43,755 bases of DNA from Caryophanales bacterium UBA6768. GTDB lineage: Bacteria > Bacillota > Bacilli > Bacillales_D > Amphibacillaceae. The position numbers and the translations under genes were made by a program. Position 1 is the stretch's first letter. Each line of letters begins with the position of its first letter. Shown one piece after another: positions 35,580 to 43,755 of the stretch. The notes beneath the pieces were generated by a model. The model was given only the letters and a program-made list of their open reading frames with translations, did not search any database and was not told the origin of the DNA. Where the stretch lies: contig DKGO01000064.1 in the NCBI GenBank assembly GCA_002453315.1, forward strand, positions 1 through 43,755. The letters are read 5' to 3'.

Positions 35580-36875
35580 TTAGTTAATTAATAAAGAAAA
35601 GTATAGACCTAGTAAGGTAATAAATAGAATTGGAATCGTTAAAACAATACCTGTTTTGAAATATGTTCCCCATGAAATTTTTACTCCCTTTAGAGATAAA
35701 ACATGGAGCCATACTAAGGTCGCTAACGATCCGATTGGAGTAATTTTCGGACCTAAGTCAGACCCAATAACATTTGCGTAAATGAGAGCTTCCCTGATCG
35801 TACCAGATGTGTTGGTTTCAGCAATAGCTAATGCATCGATCATGACAGTTGGCATATTATTCATCAAAGATGATAAGAAAGCTGCTATAAAGCCCATACT
35901 TATCGTTGCAACAAATAAACCTTGTTCAGCAGTTTTTTGAATGACACTAGCTAACGATTCAGTTAGCCAAGCATTTCCTAAACCATATACGACCACATAC
36001 ATCCCAATCGAGAAAAATACAATATTCCACGGTGCACCTTTTACAACTGTTTTTGTATTAACTGCATTACTCTTTCTTGCCATCAATAAAAAGAAGATTG
36101 CAATGACCCCTGCAACAAGTGAAACAGGGATATGAGTCAATTCGCTAGAAAAGTAACCAATCAGTAATATCCCAAGAACATACCAAGAAAGTCGAAACAT
36201 TTTAAAGTCCTTAATTACTTCTACGGGTTTTCTTAATTTAGATAAATCATACGTATTTGGAATACTTTTTCTGAAATAAAGTAATAAGACCGTAATCGTT
36301 GCTACTATTGAGAAAAGGTTAGGAATAATCATTCTTGAAGCATACTCTACAAATCCAATGTTAAAGAAATCGGCAGATACAATATTAACTAAGTTACTTA
36401 CTACGAATGGTAAAGAAGTTGTATCTGCAATAAATCCACTTGCCATGATAAATGGAAAGATCATCTTTTCTTTAAATTCCAAGTTACGAACCATCGCTAA
36501 AACAATTGGTGTCAAAATTAAGGCAGCTCCATCATTTGCAAATAGTGCAGCGACGATTGCCCCTAAAATGCTAATATAGACAAACATTTTAATTCCATTT
36601 CCCTTAGCAGCTCTGGCCATATGTAGTGCTGCCCATTCAAATAACCCGATCTCATCTAAAATCAGTGAAATAAGAATGATTGCTACAAATGATAATGTCG
36701 CATTCCACGTAATTCCGATAACTTCAAGTACATCATTAAATCCTACTACACCTAATAATAAAGCTACGATAGCCCCACCACATGCACTCCAACCAATATT
36801 TAAACCTTTTGGCTGCCAGATAACGAGAATAAGTGTTGCTAAAAAAATTATTGTTGCTAATATTCCTGTAATCAC
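35580..36875 (-). CDS. arsB: ArsB arsenite efflux permease
   Basis: A 431-residue membrane protein of the ArsB family, about 12 membrane segments; recognisable stretches are [37 protein letters not shown] and [19 protein letters not shown]. It exports As(OH)3/Sb(OH)3 using proton motive force. The start is GTG 36875, nine bases behind GGAGG. No arsA ATPase is present, as in B. subtilis. Confidence 0.95.
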   Translation of the reverse strand: MITGILATIIFLATLILVIWQPKGLNIGWSACGGAIVALLLGVVGFNDVLEVIGITWNATLSFVAIILISLILDEIGLFEWAALHMARAAKGNGIKMFVYISILGAIVAALFANDGAALILTPIVLAMVRNLEFKEKMIFPFIMASGFIADTTSLPFVVSNLVNIVSADFFNIGFVEYASRMIIPNLFSIVATITVLLLYFRKSIPNTYDLSKLRKPVEVIKDFKMFRLSWYVLGILLIGYFSSELTHIPVSLVAGVIAIFFLLMARKSNAVNTKTVVKGAPWNIVFFSIGMYVVVYGLGNAWLTESLASVIQKTAEQGLFVATISMGFIAAFLSSLMNNMPTVMIDALAIAETNTSGTIREALIYANVIGSDLGPKITPIGSLATLVWLHVLSLKGVKISWGTYFKTGIVLTIPILFITLLGLYFSLLIN

Positions 36876-36921
36876 TAAATTTAACCTCCATCACTCACAC
36901 GATGTAAACATTTCCTTCTTA

Positions 36922-37359
36922 TTAGCAGCAAAAATTACTGGTATCTCCCTTAGGAGCCACACAACAAGAAGTAGATTCTATTTTATGGACATCACTATCA
37001 GCTTTTGTAAAGAAAAACTCCCACTCATTTCCGTCTGGATCTGTTACCCAAAATTTATCTTGTACGGCATAACAACACGTTGTATCTATCTCATCATGTG
37101 CAAAAAAACCTTCTTTTTCGAGTCTTTCCTTATGAGCTGTAATTTCTTCGCTCGTTTCAACTTGAAAACCAAAATGATTGACCTGATTCCCATTCACTTC
37201 ATCACGAACATTTAGTGTAAAGTTAAGTCCAGGACTCTCTAGTAAAAACTTTGCATAATCAGCTTTTACTTTAACTGGTGAAACACCAAATACCTTTTGA
37301 TAAAACTCCATAGACTTCTCTAAATTCGTAACGTTAATTCCAACATGAGCATACTTCAT
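36922..37359 (-). CDS. arsI: ArsI-type C-As lyase (glyoxalase-fold)
   Basis: A 145-residue vicinal-oxygen-chelate protein: AHVGINVTNLEKSMEFYQKV, NHFGFQVETSEE, then the vicinal Cys pair IDTTCCYAVQDKFWVTDPDG with the metal ligand Glu in GNEWEFFF. ArsI enzymes use Fe(II) and the Cys pair to cleave the C-As bond of trivalent methyl- and aromatic arsenicals. Two further Cys pairs at the C-terminus (STSCCVAP, SNFCC) are common in this family. It is second in the operon, in the place of yqcK of the B. subtilis skin element. ATG 37359 follows GGGGGG. Confidence 0.9.
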   Translation of the reverse strand: MKYAHVGINVTNLEKSMEFYQKVFGVSPVKVKADYAKFLLESPGLNFTLNVRDEVNGNQVNHFGFQVETSEEITAHKERLEKEGFFAHDEIDTTCCYAVQDKFWVTDPDGNEWEFFFTKADSDVHKIESTSCCVAPKGDTSNFCC

Positions 37360-37422
37360 AATAATTCCCCCCTAAGTTATATATAATTAATCAAAAATAT
37401 TTGATTTAAAAGATAAAAAAAT

Positions 37423-37737
37423 TTAGCAGCAGCTACCTTTTCCAGTTTTTCTAAATACACAACAAAGTTCTTCAGATAATAAATTGTTTACTTCCTCGTC
37501 ATTCAAATCATAATAACTCCAAGTTCCTTTTGTTTCCTTTGTTATTAAGTTTGCATCTAATAAAATTTTAAGGTGATAAGAAAGTTTTGATTGGGTCATT
37601 CCGAAAATTTCTGTTAAATCGCATACACATGTTTGCCCTTTTTGACAAAGTTCATACATGATTTCTAATCGTTTCTGATCGGCTAGAGCTTTAAATTTCT
37701 TTTCATATTGCTCGAACTGATTTGTCATTACAGTCAT
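37423..37737 (-). CDS. arsR: ArsR arsenic-responsive repressor
   Basis: About 104 residues from ATG 37737, chosen for its nine-base spacing from AAAGGA. It is a winged-helix ArsR/SmtB protein with ALADQKRLEIMYELCQKGQT followed by the As(III) site CVCDL, recognition helix TQSKLSYHLKILLDANLI, and C-terminal Cys (ELCCVF, GSCC). Arsenite binding to the Cys releases DNA. Two identical operator words lie at its start and about 60 bp upstream, so it represses the whole ars operon. Confidence 0.93.
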   Translation of the reverse strand: MTVMTNQFEQYEKKFKALADQKRLEIMYELCQKGQTCVCDLTEIFGMTQSKLSYHLKILLDANLITKETKGTWSYYDLNDEEVNNLLSEELCCVFRKTGKGSCC

Positions 37738-37753
37738 ATACATTTTTCCTTTC

Positions 37754-37769
37754 ATCAAATTTTTTTGAT
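37754..37769. promoter_or_regulatory. ArsR operator, proximal
   Basis: ATCAAATTTTTTTGAT, the ATCAAAT-n-TTGAT dyad of Gram-positive ArsR sites. It lies at the 5' end of the transcript, just before the arsR start. Confidence 0.7.
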
Positions 37770-37806
37770 GTTTAAAGTATATACAACATCAATCTGAATA
37801 TGCAAC

Positions 37807-37834
37807 TAATAAATCAAATTTTTTTGATTTATTA
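37807..37834. promoter_or_regulatory. ArsR operator, distal
   Basis: Contains the same 16-bp word as the proximal site (37813-37828) and extends it to 12-bp perfect arms, TAATAAATCAAA and TTTGATTTATTA. It covers the expected -35 region of the ars promoter. Confidence 0.75.
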
Positions 37835-37890
37835 TACTAACGAGATAGTACCAACATTCACGAAATGTTGGCGATCCCCCAATACTAAAA

Positions 37891-37928
37891 AGCCCAACTT
37901 CTCCGAAAATTTATAGAGAAATTGGGCT
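37891..37928. terminator. Hairpin of the AAAAGCCCAA family
   Basis: AGCCCAACTTCTC and GAGAAATTGGGCT arms (one mismatch) followed by ATTTC. It belongs to the same word family as the hairpins at 34869, 38174 and 39623. A separate hairpin CCAACATT/AATGTTGG lies at 37851-37871. Confidence 0.5.
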
Positions 37929-38018
37929 ATTTCATCACTTCATTAAGGTTCTCTTTTAGTTGAACAACATAATCAACCATTCCTTTCTACATGACCTTAC
38001 AAAAAATTTGTGTAGAAG

Positions 38019-38120
38019 TTATGTAGAAACCGGCATCCTTATATAAAATGTTGTTCCTATATTTTTTTTGCTTTCGACGGAAATTGTGCCGTGATGTGCT
38101 TCCACCAGCTTTTTGGTAAT
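38019..38120 (-). pseudogene. C-terminal remnant of a sensor histidine kinase
   Basis: The minus strand from 38120 reads ITKKLVEAHHGTISVESKKN, IGTTFYIRMPVST and stop. This is the end of a HATPase_c domain (G2-box region, usually 'GLAI(S/T)KKIVEAHGG.I.VES..G.GT.F...LP'). The reading starts at the very base where the second Tn3-family end begins, so the gene was cut by that insertion. Nothing downstream of the cut survives in the window. Confidence 0.65.
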
Positions 38121-38158
38121 TAGGTAGCGTCAGGAAAATACGGATATACAACGTTAAG
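38121..38158 (+). repeat. Tn3-family 38-bp terminal repeat, copy 2
   Basis: Same orientation as 34812-34849 and mostly identical (GGTAGCGTCAGGAAAAT, AACGTTAAG). The outermost GG is changed to TA and a few internal bases differ, so it may no longer function. The following 20 bases and hairpin also match copy 1. Confidence 0.7.
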
Positions 38159-38173
38159 GAAATTACAATAATA

Positions 38174-38214
38174 AAAAGCCCAATTTCTCAGTATTAAAAT
38201 TGAGAATTTGGACT
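38174..38214 (+). terminator. Hairpin next to Tn end, copy 2
   Basis: AGCCCAATTTCTCA and TGAGAATTTGGACT arms with a 10-base loop, followed by TTTTTTTG. It is at the same distance from its Tn end as the hairpin at 34869. Confidence 0.6.
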
Positions 38215-38354
38215 TTTTTTGTTACTTTAGAAAAGCGTCTGATTGTGGAAGATCTTAATGTAAAAGGATCAATATTGAAGTACTCTGTTTCTTACTATAC
38301 TTAAGCGACCCGTTAGTGGCAAAAGGTAAGGTGAAAAAGCTACTAAAAAGAAGA

Positions 38355-39534
38355 TTAACCAGCACAACAAGATAATTTTGAAACATCTTTATCAAACGTA
38401 AGGGCAGCTAGTTTTAACCCTTCTGCCATTGTTAAATATGGGACAAGGGTTTCGCGAATATCATCTATGGTTAAACCGAATTTGACAGCTAATGTGGCTG
38501 CATAAATTACGTCTCCTGAATTTTCTGCCACCACATGAGCCCCTAAAACTTTCATTGTTTTCGTGTCTGCCACTAATTTAAACACGCCTGTTGTTTCCCG
38601 ATTAACCAATGCCCTCGGAACGGCATTTAACGGTAAAACGGATGTTTTAACCTCATAGCCTTTTTCTTTTGCCTGTTGCTCTGTTAAACCTACCGTTGCA
38701 ATTGCCGGGGCCGTAAACGTAACCCCTGGAACCACATCTAAATTTAGCTTTTTGCTCAGTCCTCCGATAGCATTTCCTGCCGCAACTGCTCCTTGATAAG
38801 CTGCCACATATACAAATTGAGGACCAAGTGTGACATCTCCTGCTGCATAGATACGCGAATTCGTTGTTTTCGAATAGTCATCAATCATGATTTCACCACG
38901 AGACCCTACCTCAACACCTGCTGCCTGTATATTCAGCGTTTCTGTGTTCGGAGTTCTGCCTGTCGCGATAAGTAGCTGTTCTGCTTCAATGATTCGCTTT
39001 TTTCCATTTAGCTTTTTTAATTTCTCCATCTTGTTCAATTCGTTCAAAGGATGCTCCTGTTACTAGATTAATACCTTGTTCTGTTAAGGCTTGCATAATG
39101 GCTTCTGAAATTTCTGGGTCATATTCTTTTAACAGACGTGAGCTTCTTTGCATCAATGTTACTTCTGAACCTAAATGATGGAATAGTTGTCCTAATTCCA
39201 TTCCGATATATCCAGAACCAATAACCGTAAGGCGTTTTGGTACTTTATGTAATTCAAGTAACGTCGTGCTTGTTAAATAATCTACATCTTCTAATCCACG
39301 AATATTTGGCACAGAAGGTAAATAACCTGTTGCAATTAAAAATCGTTTGGCTGATAACTGCATCCCATTCACTTCAACAGTTTTTTCATCCACGAATCTT
39401 GCTTCTCCTTTTATTAATTCAAAGCCGTAGTCATCAATCAAATCTACATATTTTGAGTTTCGAAGATCATTCACCAGCTCGTTTTTTTGCTTAATCAGTG
39501 GTGCTAAATCAACTTTGCCGGCTGAGGTGTTCAA
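38355..39534 (-). pseudogene. merA: Broken second mercuric reductase
   Basis: Two overlapping frames together give the last ~390 residues of MerA. The first (from 39534) begins [20 protein letters not shown] and runs to IEQDGEIKK. There about 11 bases are missing compared with the 33238 copy, and the second frame resumes [18 protein letters not shown] and continues to KLSCCAG. The FAD-binding N-terminus and the active-site Cys pair are absent because the gene is cut at about 39535 by an IS21-like end. It cannot make active enzyme. The protein differs at many positions from the first copy, so it is not a recent duplicate. Confidence 0.88.
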
Positions 39535-39536
39535 TC

Positions 39537-39583
39537 TGTCACTTTAGGCGTTATTTTGCACCTATTTTAATCGTTATTTTGCA
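39537..39583. mobile_element. IS21-like insertion-sequence end (remnant)
   Basis: Begins TGTCACTTTAGG directly at the merA break and carries two copies of CGTTATTTTGCA (39549-39560 and 39572-39583). Multiple subterminal TTTTGCA repeats behind a TG start are typical of IS21-family ends. The rest of the element, including istA/istB, is missing. Confidence 0.5.
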
Positions 39584-39622
39584 TTATAAGTTAATAAGGT
39601 TAGAGTCAGGAGGTATATTTAA

Positions 39623-39662
39623 AAGTCCAATTTCTCAGTTCTAAAATTAAGAAATTGGACTT
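39623..39662 (-). terminator. Terminator after cadD
   Basis: AAGTCCAATTTCT and AGAAATTGGACTT perfect 13-bp arms; on the minus strand a TTTAAAT run follows. A looser outer pairing (TTAG.AGTCA at 39599 with TGACTCCTAA at 39670) extends it to about 80 bp. It is related to the hairpins beside the Tn ends. Confidence 0.6.
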
Positions 39663-39737
39663 CTATCGTGACTCCTAAAAAGCGGTCTTATATGTCAAGC
39701 GAGCGCTGATTCTTATTAGAGAAAAGCGTTTCGATTG

Positions 39738-40352
39738 TTAAAGAAATGAGAATAAAGCGTTAAATGTACCATTTTCAAACAATATATAAATCCCTAACCC
39801 AATGAATACAATAGGTACAATCCAACGTTCATATTTCTCAATTTTTTCTGATACAAAATCCAAGGAAGCTAAGCGATAGCTGACATAACATAAAACAGCA
39901 ACCATAATCAAAAAGACAATAACAGCAATAAAGATTTCAGACATATTTAATGTCGTGAAGTATGGTATATAAATCGAAAAGTCATCCGCGCTGGAAGCTA
40001 ATACGATGAAAGTCATCGTCAGAAATAACTGATTAAATTTTCCAGAGGAGAATAAAGATAAAATACTACTTTCATCTTCATCCTCTTCTCCTTTAATCCA
40101 TATTTTCACACCTAAGTAAAGTGGTAAAAGTCCAAGTAGTCCGATAACCCATTGCTGAGGAATTAAATTTACAACCCCCTGTGCAACTAAAAGACTTGCT
40201 CCTATAACAATTGCAGTCCCTATATATTGTCCTATCCAAATATGTTTTACCTGACCTATTTTTACTTGCGAAAACAAAAGAATTAATATAACGAGATAAT
40301 CAATTCCTGTTGCTACATATACCGCAGCTGCTGTAAATATCGTTGCGATCAT
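39738..40352 (-). CDS. cadD: CadD-family cadmium resistance transporter
   Basis: A 204-residue membrane protein with about five or six segments. It starts MIATIFTAAAVYVATGIDYL and contains LTMTFIVLASSADDFSIYIP, typical of the CadD/LysE-like cadmium family of staphylococcal plasmids. It probably exports Cd(II). It is 98 bp after cadA on the same strand, with a hairpin in the gap. ATG 40352 follows GGAG. Normally cadD pairs with cadX; here cadC and cadA precede it. Confidence 0.88.
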   Translation of the reverse strand: MIATIFTAAAVYVATGIDYLVILILLFSQVKIGQVKHIWIGQYIGTAIVIGASLLVAQGVVNLIPQQWVIGLLGLLPLYLGVKIWIKGEEDEDESSILSLFSSGKFNQLFLTMTFIVLASSADDFSIYIPYFTTLNMSEIFIAVIVFLIMVAVLCYVSYRLASLDFVSEKIEKYERWIVPIVFIGLGIYILFENGTFNALFSFL

Positions 40353-40378
40353 TTTTCCATCTCCAATATTTTAGGGAT

Positions 40379-40406
40379 AGGACTTTTCTTCAAATTGAAA
40401 AGCCCT
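40379..40406 (-). other. Intercistronic hairpin between cadA and cadD
   Basis: AGGACTTTTC and GAAAAGCCCT arms with one mismatch and no T-run after them. It could protect or attenuate the cadA-cadD message. Confidence 0.4.
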
Positions 40407-40450
40407 TCCTTAAATTGCGCACAGCATAACCTTATGATTCTGATTTATAC

Positions 40451-42868
40451 CTATTTATCCTTCATTCTCATCAGTCGCAAACTATTTAATGCTACCAAAA
40501 TAGTTGCTCCCATATCGGAAAGAATCGCAATCCAAAGGGTTAACCATCCCGGGATAACTAATAGTAAGGCAATTATTTTAATTCCGATAGCAAAAGTGAT
40601 GTTAGCTTTAATGATATTTAAAGTTTTTCGACTGAGTCTTACTGCAAATGGAAGCTTACTTAAATCATCTCCCATTAATGCAATATCAGCTGTTTCAATT
40701 GCAGTATCCGTTCCAGCACCGCTCATTGCAATTCCAACAGTAGATGCAGCAAGCGCCGGAGCATCATTAACGCCATCGCCAATCATAGCTACATTATCAT
40801 GATCCGATTGCATTTTTTTAATATAATCCAATTTATCTTGAGGCATTAATTCTGCCTGAATATCAGATACTCCAACATGCTCTCCTATTGCCTTTGCAGT
40901 ACCCTGATTATCACCAGTTAGCATTATCGTTTGTTTGATCCCTAACTGATGTAGCTTTTGAATCACATCTTTGCTCGTTTCACGAACTTCATCAGCAACA
41001 GCAATCACGCCAAGGATAGTTTGTTCCGTTCCAATAATCATGGCTGTTTTCCCTTGATTTTGTAGAATTTTCACATTGTTTTCAAACTCAAGGCTAAAAT
41101 CGGAAACATTTAATTCCTTAAAAAGCCTTGGACTACCAATATAGTAAATAGTTCCGTTCACAATCCCTTTTATACCTCGCCCAGTAATCGAAGTGAATTC
41201 TTCCACTTTTACATTAGAATAAGGGATATTATCTTGCTCTGCCTTTTTCATTATTGCTGAAGCAAGTGGATGTTGTGATCGATATTCTAAAGCTGTAATG
41301 ATGGAAAATAGCTCTTTTTCTTCCATTTGATTATTTAATACTTTAAAATCCGTTACCACAGGTACACCTTTTGTCAGTGTTCCTGTTTTGTCAAATGCAA
41401 TTGCCTTAATGGCTCCTAATTCCTCTAGATAGACACCGCCTTTAATCAACACACCTTTTTTAGCTGCATTCCCAATTGCCGAGACAATCGAGATTGGAGT
41501 AGAAATAACTAATGCACAAGGACATCCAACTACAAGAACTGCTAACCCCTGATAAACCCACGTTTCCCAGCTTCCATCAAATAATAAAGGTGGAACGACT
41601 GCAACCAAGGCTGCAATAATCATAATGATCGGAGTGTAATATTTCGCGAATTTATCTACGAATGCTTGGGCTGGAGCACGCTCTCCTTGTGCTTCTTCAA
41701 CAAGATGAATGATTTTGGCAATGGTTGTATCTTCTACGAGTTTGGTTATTTTTACTTCAAGCAGACCTTCTTCATTTAGTGTGCCTGCAAATACTTCATC
41801 GTCAACTGTTTTTGCAACAGGAACGGACTCACCTGTAATAGCTGCTTGGTTAATTGCGGAATATCCATTAACAACGACACCATCCATAGCAATCTTTTGT
41901 CCGGGTTTCACGATCATGATGTCACCAACAGCGATATCGTCTACATGAATCATTAGTTCTTGCCCATTCCGTCTTACAAGCGCTTCTTTTGGTGCAATAT
42001 CCATTAGTAAACGAATCGATTGTCTTGCTCTGTCCATAGAGAAGCGTTCAAGTGCTTCACTGATTGCAAAGAGAATAACAACAATAGATGCCTCTGCCCA
42101 TTCACCAATAATGGCAGCTCCAATAACGGCAACGGTCATCAGGGTTTTCATGTCGAAATCAAAGCGTATCAAATTTTGAAAACCTACTTTAAATAATGAA
42201 TATCCGCCAATTACAATCGAACCTACAAATAACATGGAAGTTACGAGGTTATCTTCTCCATTTACAAAACGAGAAAGGTAACCAAAAGCAATTAGTAATG
42301 CGGCAAACAGCAATGTACTATGTTTTTTATAAAATGGTGTTTTCTCTTCTTTATGAGCCTTAGTGTCATCTTTAACCCTTTGTATCGTTTGATTCGCTAA
42401 TTTTTCAGGAGATACTTTTAGATTCTCGAAGGCACCTGCTTTTTCAAGTTCTTCAACTGATGCATTTCCATATACATCAATTTTAGAAGCGCCAAAGTTT
42501 ACTTTTGCATCCTCAACTCCAGCTATTTGTTTTACATTTTTTTCAAACTTCCCCGCACAATTTGCACATGAAAATCCTTCCACACGGTAAACGTTTTTAT
42601 CTTTAATTACCATAGGTTCTACCCGTCTTTTAGGTTTCTCTTTTGCCACTTTAAGATTTTCAAAAGCACCAGCCTTTTCTAGTTCTTCAACGGTTGCACT
42701 GCCGAAGACATCAATTTTAGAAGCTCCAAAATTTACTTTTGCGTCCTGAACGCCTGGAATCTTTTTAACATTTTTCTCAAACTTTCCTGCACAATTTGCA
42801 CATGAAAATCCTTGGACCCGATAGACGTTCATTTCTTCTTCCATTAGTTTTACCTTTTGTTCAGACAT
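40451..42868 (-). CDS. cadA: CadA Cd/Zn/Pb P1B-type ATPase with duplicated HMA
   Basis: An 805-residue pump. Two near-identical HMA units, each [31 protein letters not shown], occupy about residues 10-75 and 90-150; many CadA proteins have one. Motifs [31 protein letters not shown] and [10 protein letters not shown] are intact. It exports Cd(II), Zn(II) and Pb(II). The ATG overlaps the cadC stop by eight bases (translational coupling). Regulation is by CadC at the two operators upstream. Confidence 0.96.
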   Translation of the reverse strand: MSEQKVKLMEEEMNVYRVQGFSCANCAGKFEKNVKKIPGVQDAKVNFGASKIDVFGSATVEELEKAGAFENLKVAKEKPKRRVEPMVIKDKNVYRVEGFSCANCAGKFEKNVKQIAGVEDAKVNFGASKIDVYGNASVEELEKAGAFENLKVSPEKLANQTIQRVKDDTKAHKEEKTPFYKKHSTLLFAALLIAFGYLSRFVNGEDNLVTSMLFVGSIVIGGYSLFKVGFQNLIRFDFDMKTLMTVAVIGAAIIGEWAEASIVVILFAISEALERFSMDRARQSIRLLMDIAPKEALVRRNGQELMIHVDDIAVGDIMIVKPGQKIAMDGVVVNGYSAINQAAITGESVPVAKTVDDEVFAGTLNEEGLLEVKITKLVEDTTIAKIIHLVEEAQGERAPAQAFVDKFAKYYTPIIMIIAALVAVVPPLLFDGSWETWVYQGLAVLVVGCPCALVISTPISIVSAIGNAAKKGVLIKGGVYLEELGAIKAIAFDKTGTLTKGVPVVTDFKVLNNQMEEKELFSIITALEYRSQHPLASAIMKKAEQDNIPYSNVKVEEFTSITGRGIKGIVNGTIYYIGSPRLFKELNVSDFSLEFENNVKILQNQGKTAMIIGTEQTILGVIAVADEVRETSKDVIQKLHQLGIKQTIMLTGDNQGTAKAIGEHVGVSDIQAELMPQDKLDYIKKMQSDHDNVAMIGDGVNDAPALAASTVGIAMSGAGTDTAIETADIALMGDDLSKLPFAVRLSRKTLNIIKANITFAIGIKIIALLLVIPGWLTLWIAILSDMGATILVALNSLRLMRMKDK

Positions 42869-43229
42869 TGACCTTCACTTCTTTCTTATGTGCTAGGGCG
42901 ATCATCATTATTTGCCTGATATGTTCATCATCTAACGAATAGAAAGCAAGTTTTCCTTCTTTTCTAAAGTTGACAACCCCTTGCTTATAAAGCGTACGTA
43001 AATGATGAGATGCATTTGCTATCGTAACACCTAAGATATTTGCTATATCACAAACACATAATTCTTCATCCTGGCACAGAGCATAGGTAATCTTTGCTCT
43101 ATTTTCATCAGCAATAGCCTTTAACATTTGGCTAACACCAGAAATATCAACTGTTTGTAAATCCCCTTGTATTCGATTAACTTTTTCTTCGTCATAACAA
43201 AAAATTTCACAAGTATCTTTCTTTTTCAT
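42861..43229 (-). CDS. cadC: CadC cadmium-responsive repressor
   Basis: A 122-residue ArsR/SmtB protein. It has the CadC Cd-site Cys: Cys7 and Cys11 in the N-terminal arm ([11 protein letters not shown]) and CVC in EELCVCD. The recognition helix is [20 protein letters not shown]. It represses cadCA until Cd, Pb or Zn binds. ATG 43229 follows GGGGTG. Two matching operator dyads lie upstream. Confidence 0.95.
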   Translation of the reverse strand: MKKKDTCEIFCYDEEKVNRIQGDLQTVDISGVSQMLKAIADENRAKITYALCQDEELCVCDIANILGVTIANASHHLRTLYKQGVVNFRKEGKLAFYSLDDEHIRQIMMIALAHKKEVKVNV

Positions 43230-43246
43230 ATTATCACCCCATCTTC

Positions 43247-43311
43247 ATTCAAATATTTATTTGAATATATTATAACCATTTTCAATTCATCATTCAAGCA
43301 TATATTTGAAT
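43247..43311. promoter_or_regulatory. Two CadC operators around the cad promoter
   Basis: ATTCAAATATTTATTTGAAT at 43247-43266 is a near-perfect dyad, and ATTCAAGCATATATTTGAAT at 43292-43311 is a second one. They match the TCAAATAAATATTTGA-type operator of staphylococcal CadC. The 45-bp spacing places them on either side of the promoter. Confidence 0.8.
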
Positions 43312-43344
43312 TAAAATAAAAGAATAAGTAGGGCATGAAATTCC

Positions 43345-43372
43345 AGTCTCAAAAATGAATGTTTTTGAGACT
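43345..43372 (+). terminator. Strong hairpin upstream of cadC
   Basis: AGTCTCAAAAA and TTTTTGAGACT perfect arms with a 6-base loop, followed by TTTTTC. No plus-strand gene ends here, so it may be left from a lost gene or insulate the resolvase from cad transcription. Confidence 0.6.
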
Positions 43373-43448
43373 TTTTTCTACCACGACTAAATAGAATATA
43401 TTTATAGGAAATTTTGTCTTTAAAGATTGCTCAATATCTATGTATCAT

Positions 43449-43489
43449 ATACCACCTTTTGTGATATAATTTTACTGAAAAGGTGGTAT
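43449..43489. promoter_or_regulatory. Resolvase promoter inside a 12-bp inverted repeat
   Basis: Perfect arms ATACCACCTTTT (43449-43460) and AAAAGGTGGTAT (43478-43489) surround TATAAT at 43465-43470 with an upstream TGTG. The right arm also holds the ribosome binding site AAGGTGG. Since transcription would start at about 43477, it acts more likely as a DNA operator or recombination half-site than as an RNA hairpin. Confidence 0.55.
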
Positions 43490-43496
43490 TTTTTTA

Positions 43497-43741
43497 TGAG
43501 TCAGTATATTTATGGATATGCTCGAGTGAGTACTCGTCAACAAGATTTAGCACGTCAATTGGATTTATTAGAAAAATATAACTGTAATGAAATTCTGACA
43601 GAAAAAATGACAGGAACAAAATCAAACCGGCCAGAGCTAAATCGTTTAAAAGACAAGATAAGACCAGGGGATATCGTTGTTGTAGAAAGTTTTTCAAGAT
43701 TAGGTAGAAGCACGAAAGATTTAATTGATTTAGTTAATTAG
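43497..43741 (+). pseudogene. Resolvase/invertase N-terminal domain (partial)
   Basis: From ATG 43497 it reads SQYIYGYARVSTRQQDLARQ, then LTEKMTGTKSNRPELNRL and VVVESFSRLGRSTKDLIDLV, the catalytic domain of a small serine resolvase (nucleophile Ser in YARVST). Complete TnpR/Bin-type resolvases have 180-200 residues; here a TAG stops it after 81. One base shift there would resume LGFTEH, so a frameshift near 43738 is likely, but the window ends. It could be tnpR of the Tn3-family transposon whose 38-bp ends lie at 34812 and 38121. Confidence 0.7.
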
Positions 43742-43755
43742 GGTTTACTGAACAT

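Noticed and set aside
36676..37215. 179-codon plus-strand frame
   Set aside because: Antisense to arsB and arsI, both of which show clear family motifs.
39600..39613. TTAGAGTCAGGAGG as a third Tn3-family end
   Set aside because: Only about 12 bases resemble the 38-bp end; the TAAG terminus is missing. It fits better as the outer arm of the hairpin at 39623.
40395..40802. 135-codon plus-strand frame
   Set aside because: Antisense to the 3' end of cadA; no independent support.

Overview
The window reads as a low-GC Gram-positive endospore former of the Bacillaceae type. The evidence is AT-rich DNA, strong GGAGG ribosome binding sites with frequent TTG/GTG starts, a LysM-GH18 spore-cortex-type glucosaminidase, CotF-like coat/ferritin-like paralogs, CsoR/ArsR/CadC regulators and Bacillus-type mobile elements. 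It looks like an accessory region (plasmid or genomic island): metal-resistance modules separated by transposon ends, insertion sequences, recombinases and many broken genes. No rRNA, tRNA or CRISPR array was seen. I could not name the genus or decide between plasmid and chromosome.

Layout. 0.4-2.8 kb: a winged-helix protein and a spore-lytic-type GH18 enzyme. 3.0-6.5 kb: a decayed defence-like pair, a TIR-domain gene and an Rx4H (HEPN-like) gene, each cut by one in-frame stop codon; the HEPN gene is flanked by a ~70-bp direct repeat. 6.5-7.4 kb: gene remnants. 7.4-11 kb: a large serine recombinase with a complete IS4-family element (16-bp inverted repeats, 9-bp target duplication) inserted just upstream of its ribosome binding site, then a recombinase fragment and a small gene. 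11.6-14.9 kb: a degenerate recombinase-like protein, two unknown genes, a divergent XRE regulator and a TnpI-like tyrosine recombinase. The recombinase gene is preceded by a four-motif recombination site like the IRS of Tn4430/Tn5401. 15-16.2 kb: three small unknown genes.

16.7-33 kb is a copper island: csoR-copA-copZ, a CueP lipoprotein, a D,D-carboxypeptidase with an AbrB-like gene, a Met-rich membrane protein, two divergent CotF-like paralogs, an MFS transporter, a His-rich cytosolic beta-protein, a 19-Cys Csp copper-storage protein, a frameshifted lgt, a CuA-type cupredoxin lipoprotein, an endonuclease I homolog, and copB with two small Met/His/Cys-rich companions. CsoR-like operators lie before csoR and copB. 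Together the genes would export Cu(I) (CopA, CopB), chaperone it (CopZ), store it (Csp) and bind it outside the membrane (CueP, cupredoxin).

33.2-43.7 kb is a mosaic of mercury, arsenic and cadmium genes. A merA lacks most of its N-terminal metal-binding domain because a Tn3-family 38-bp end abuts it. Then come a group IIC-like intron remnant, an arsR-arsI-arsB-arsC operon (the B. subtilis skin-element order) and a histidine-kinase remnant cut exactly at a second Tn end in the same orientation. A second, broken merA, an IS21-like end, a cadC-cadA-cadD operon with two CadC operators, and the start of a resolvase follow.

The candidates most worth following are the 23-27 kb CotF-like/MFS/His-rich/Csp copper cluster, the TnpI-like recombination site that shares a 15-bp motif with the XRE regulator's promoter, and the doubly interrupted TIR/HEPN pair.
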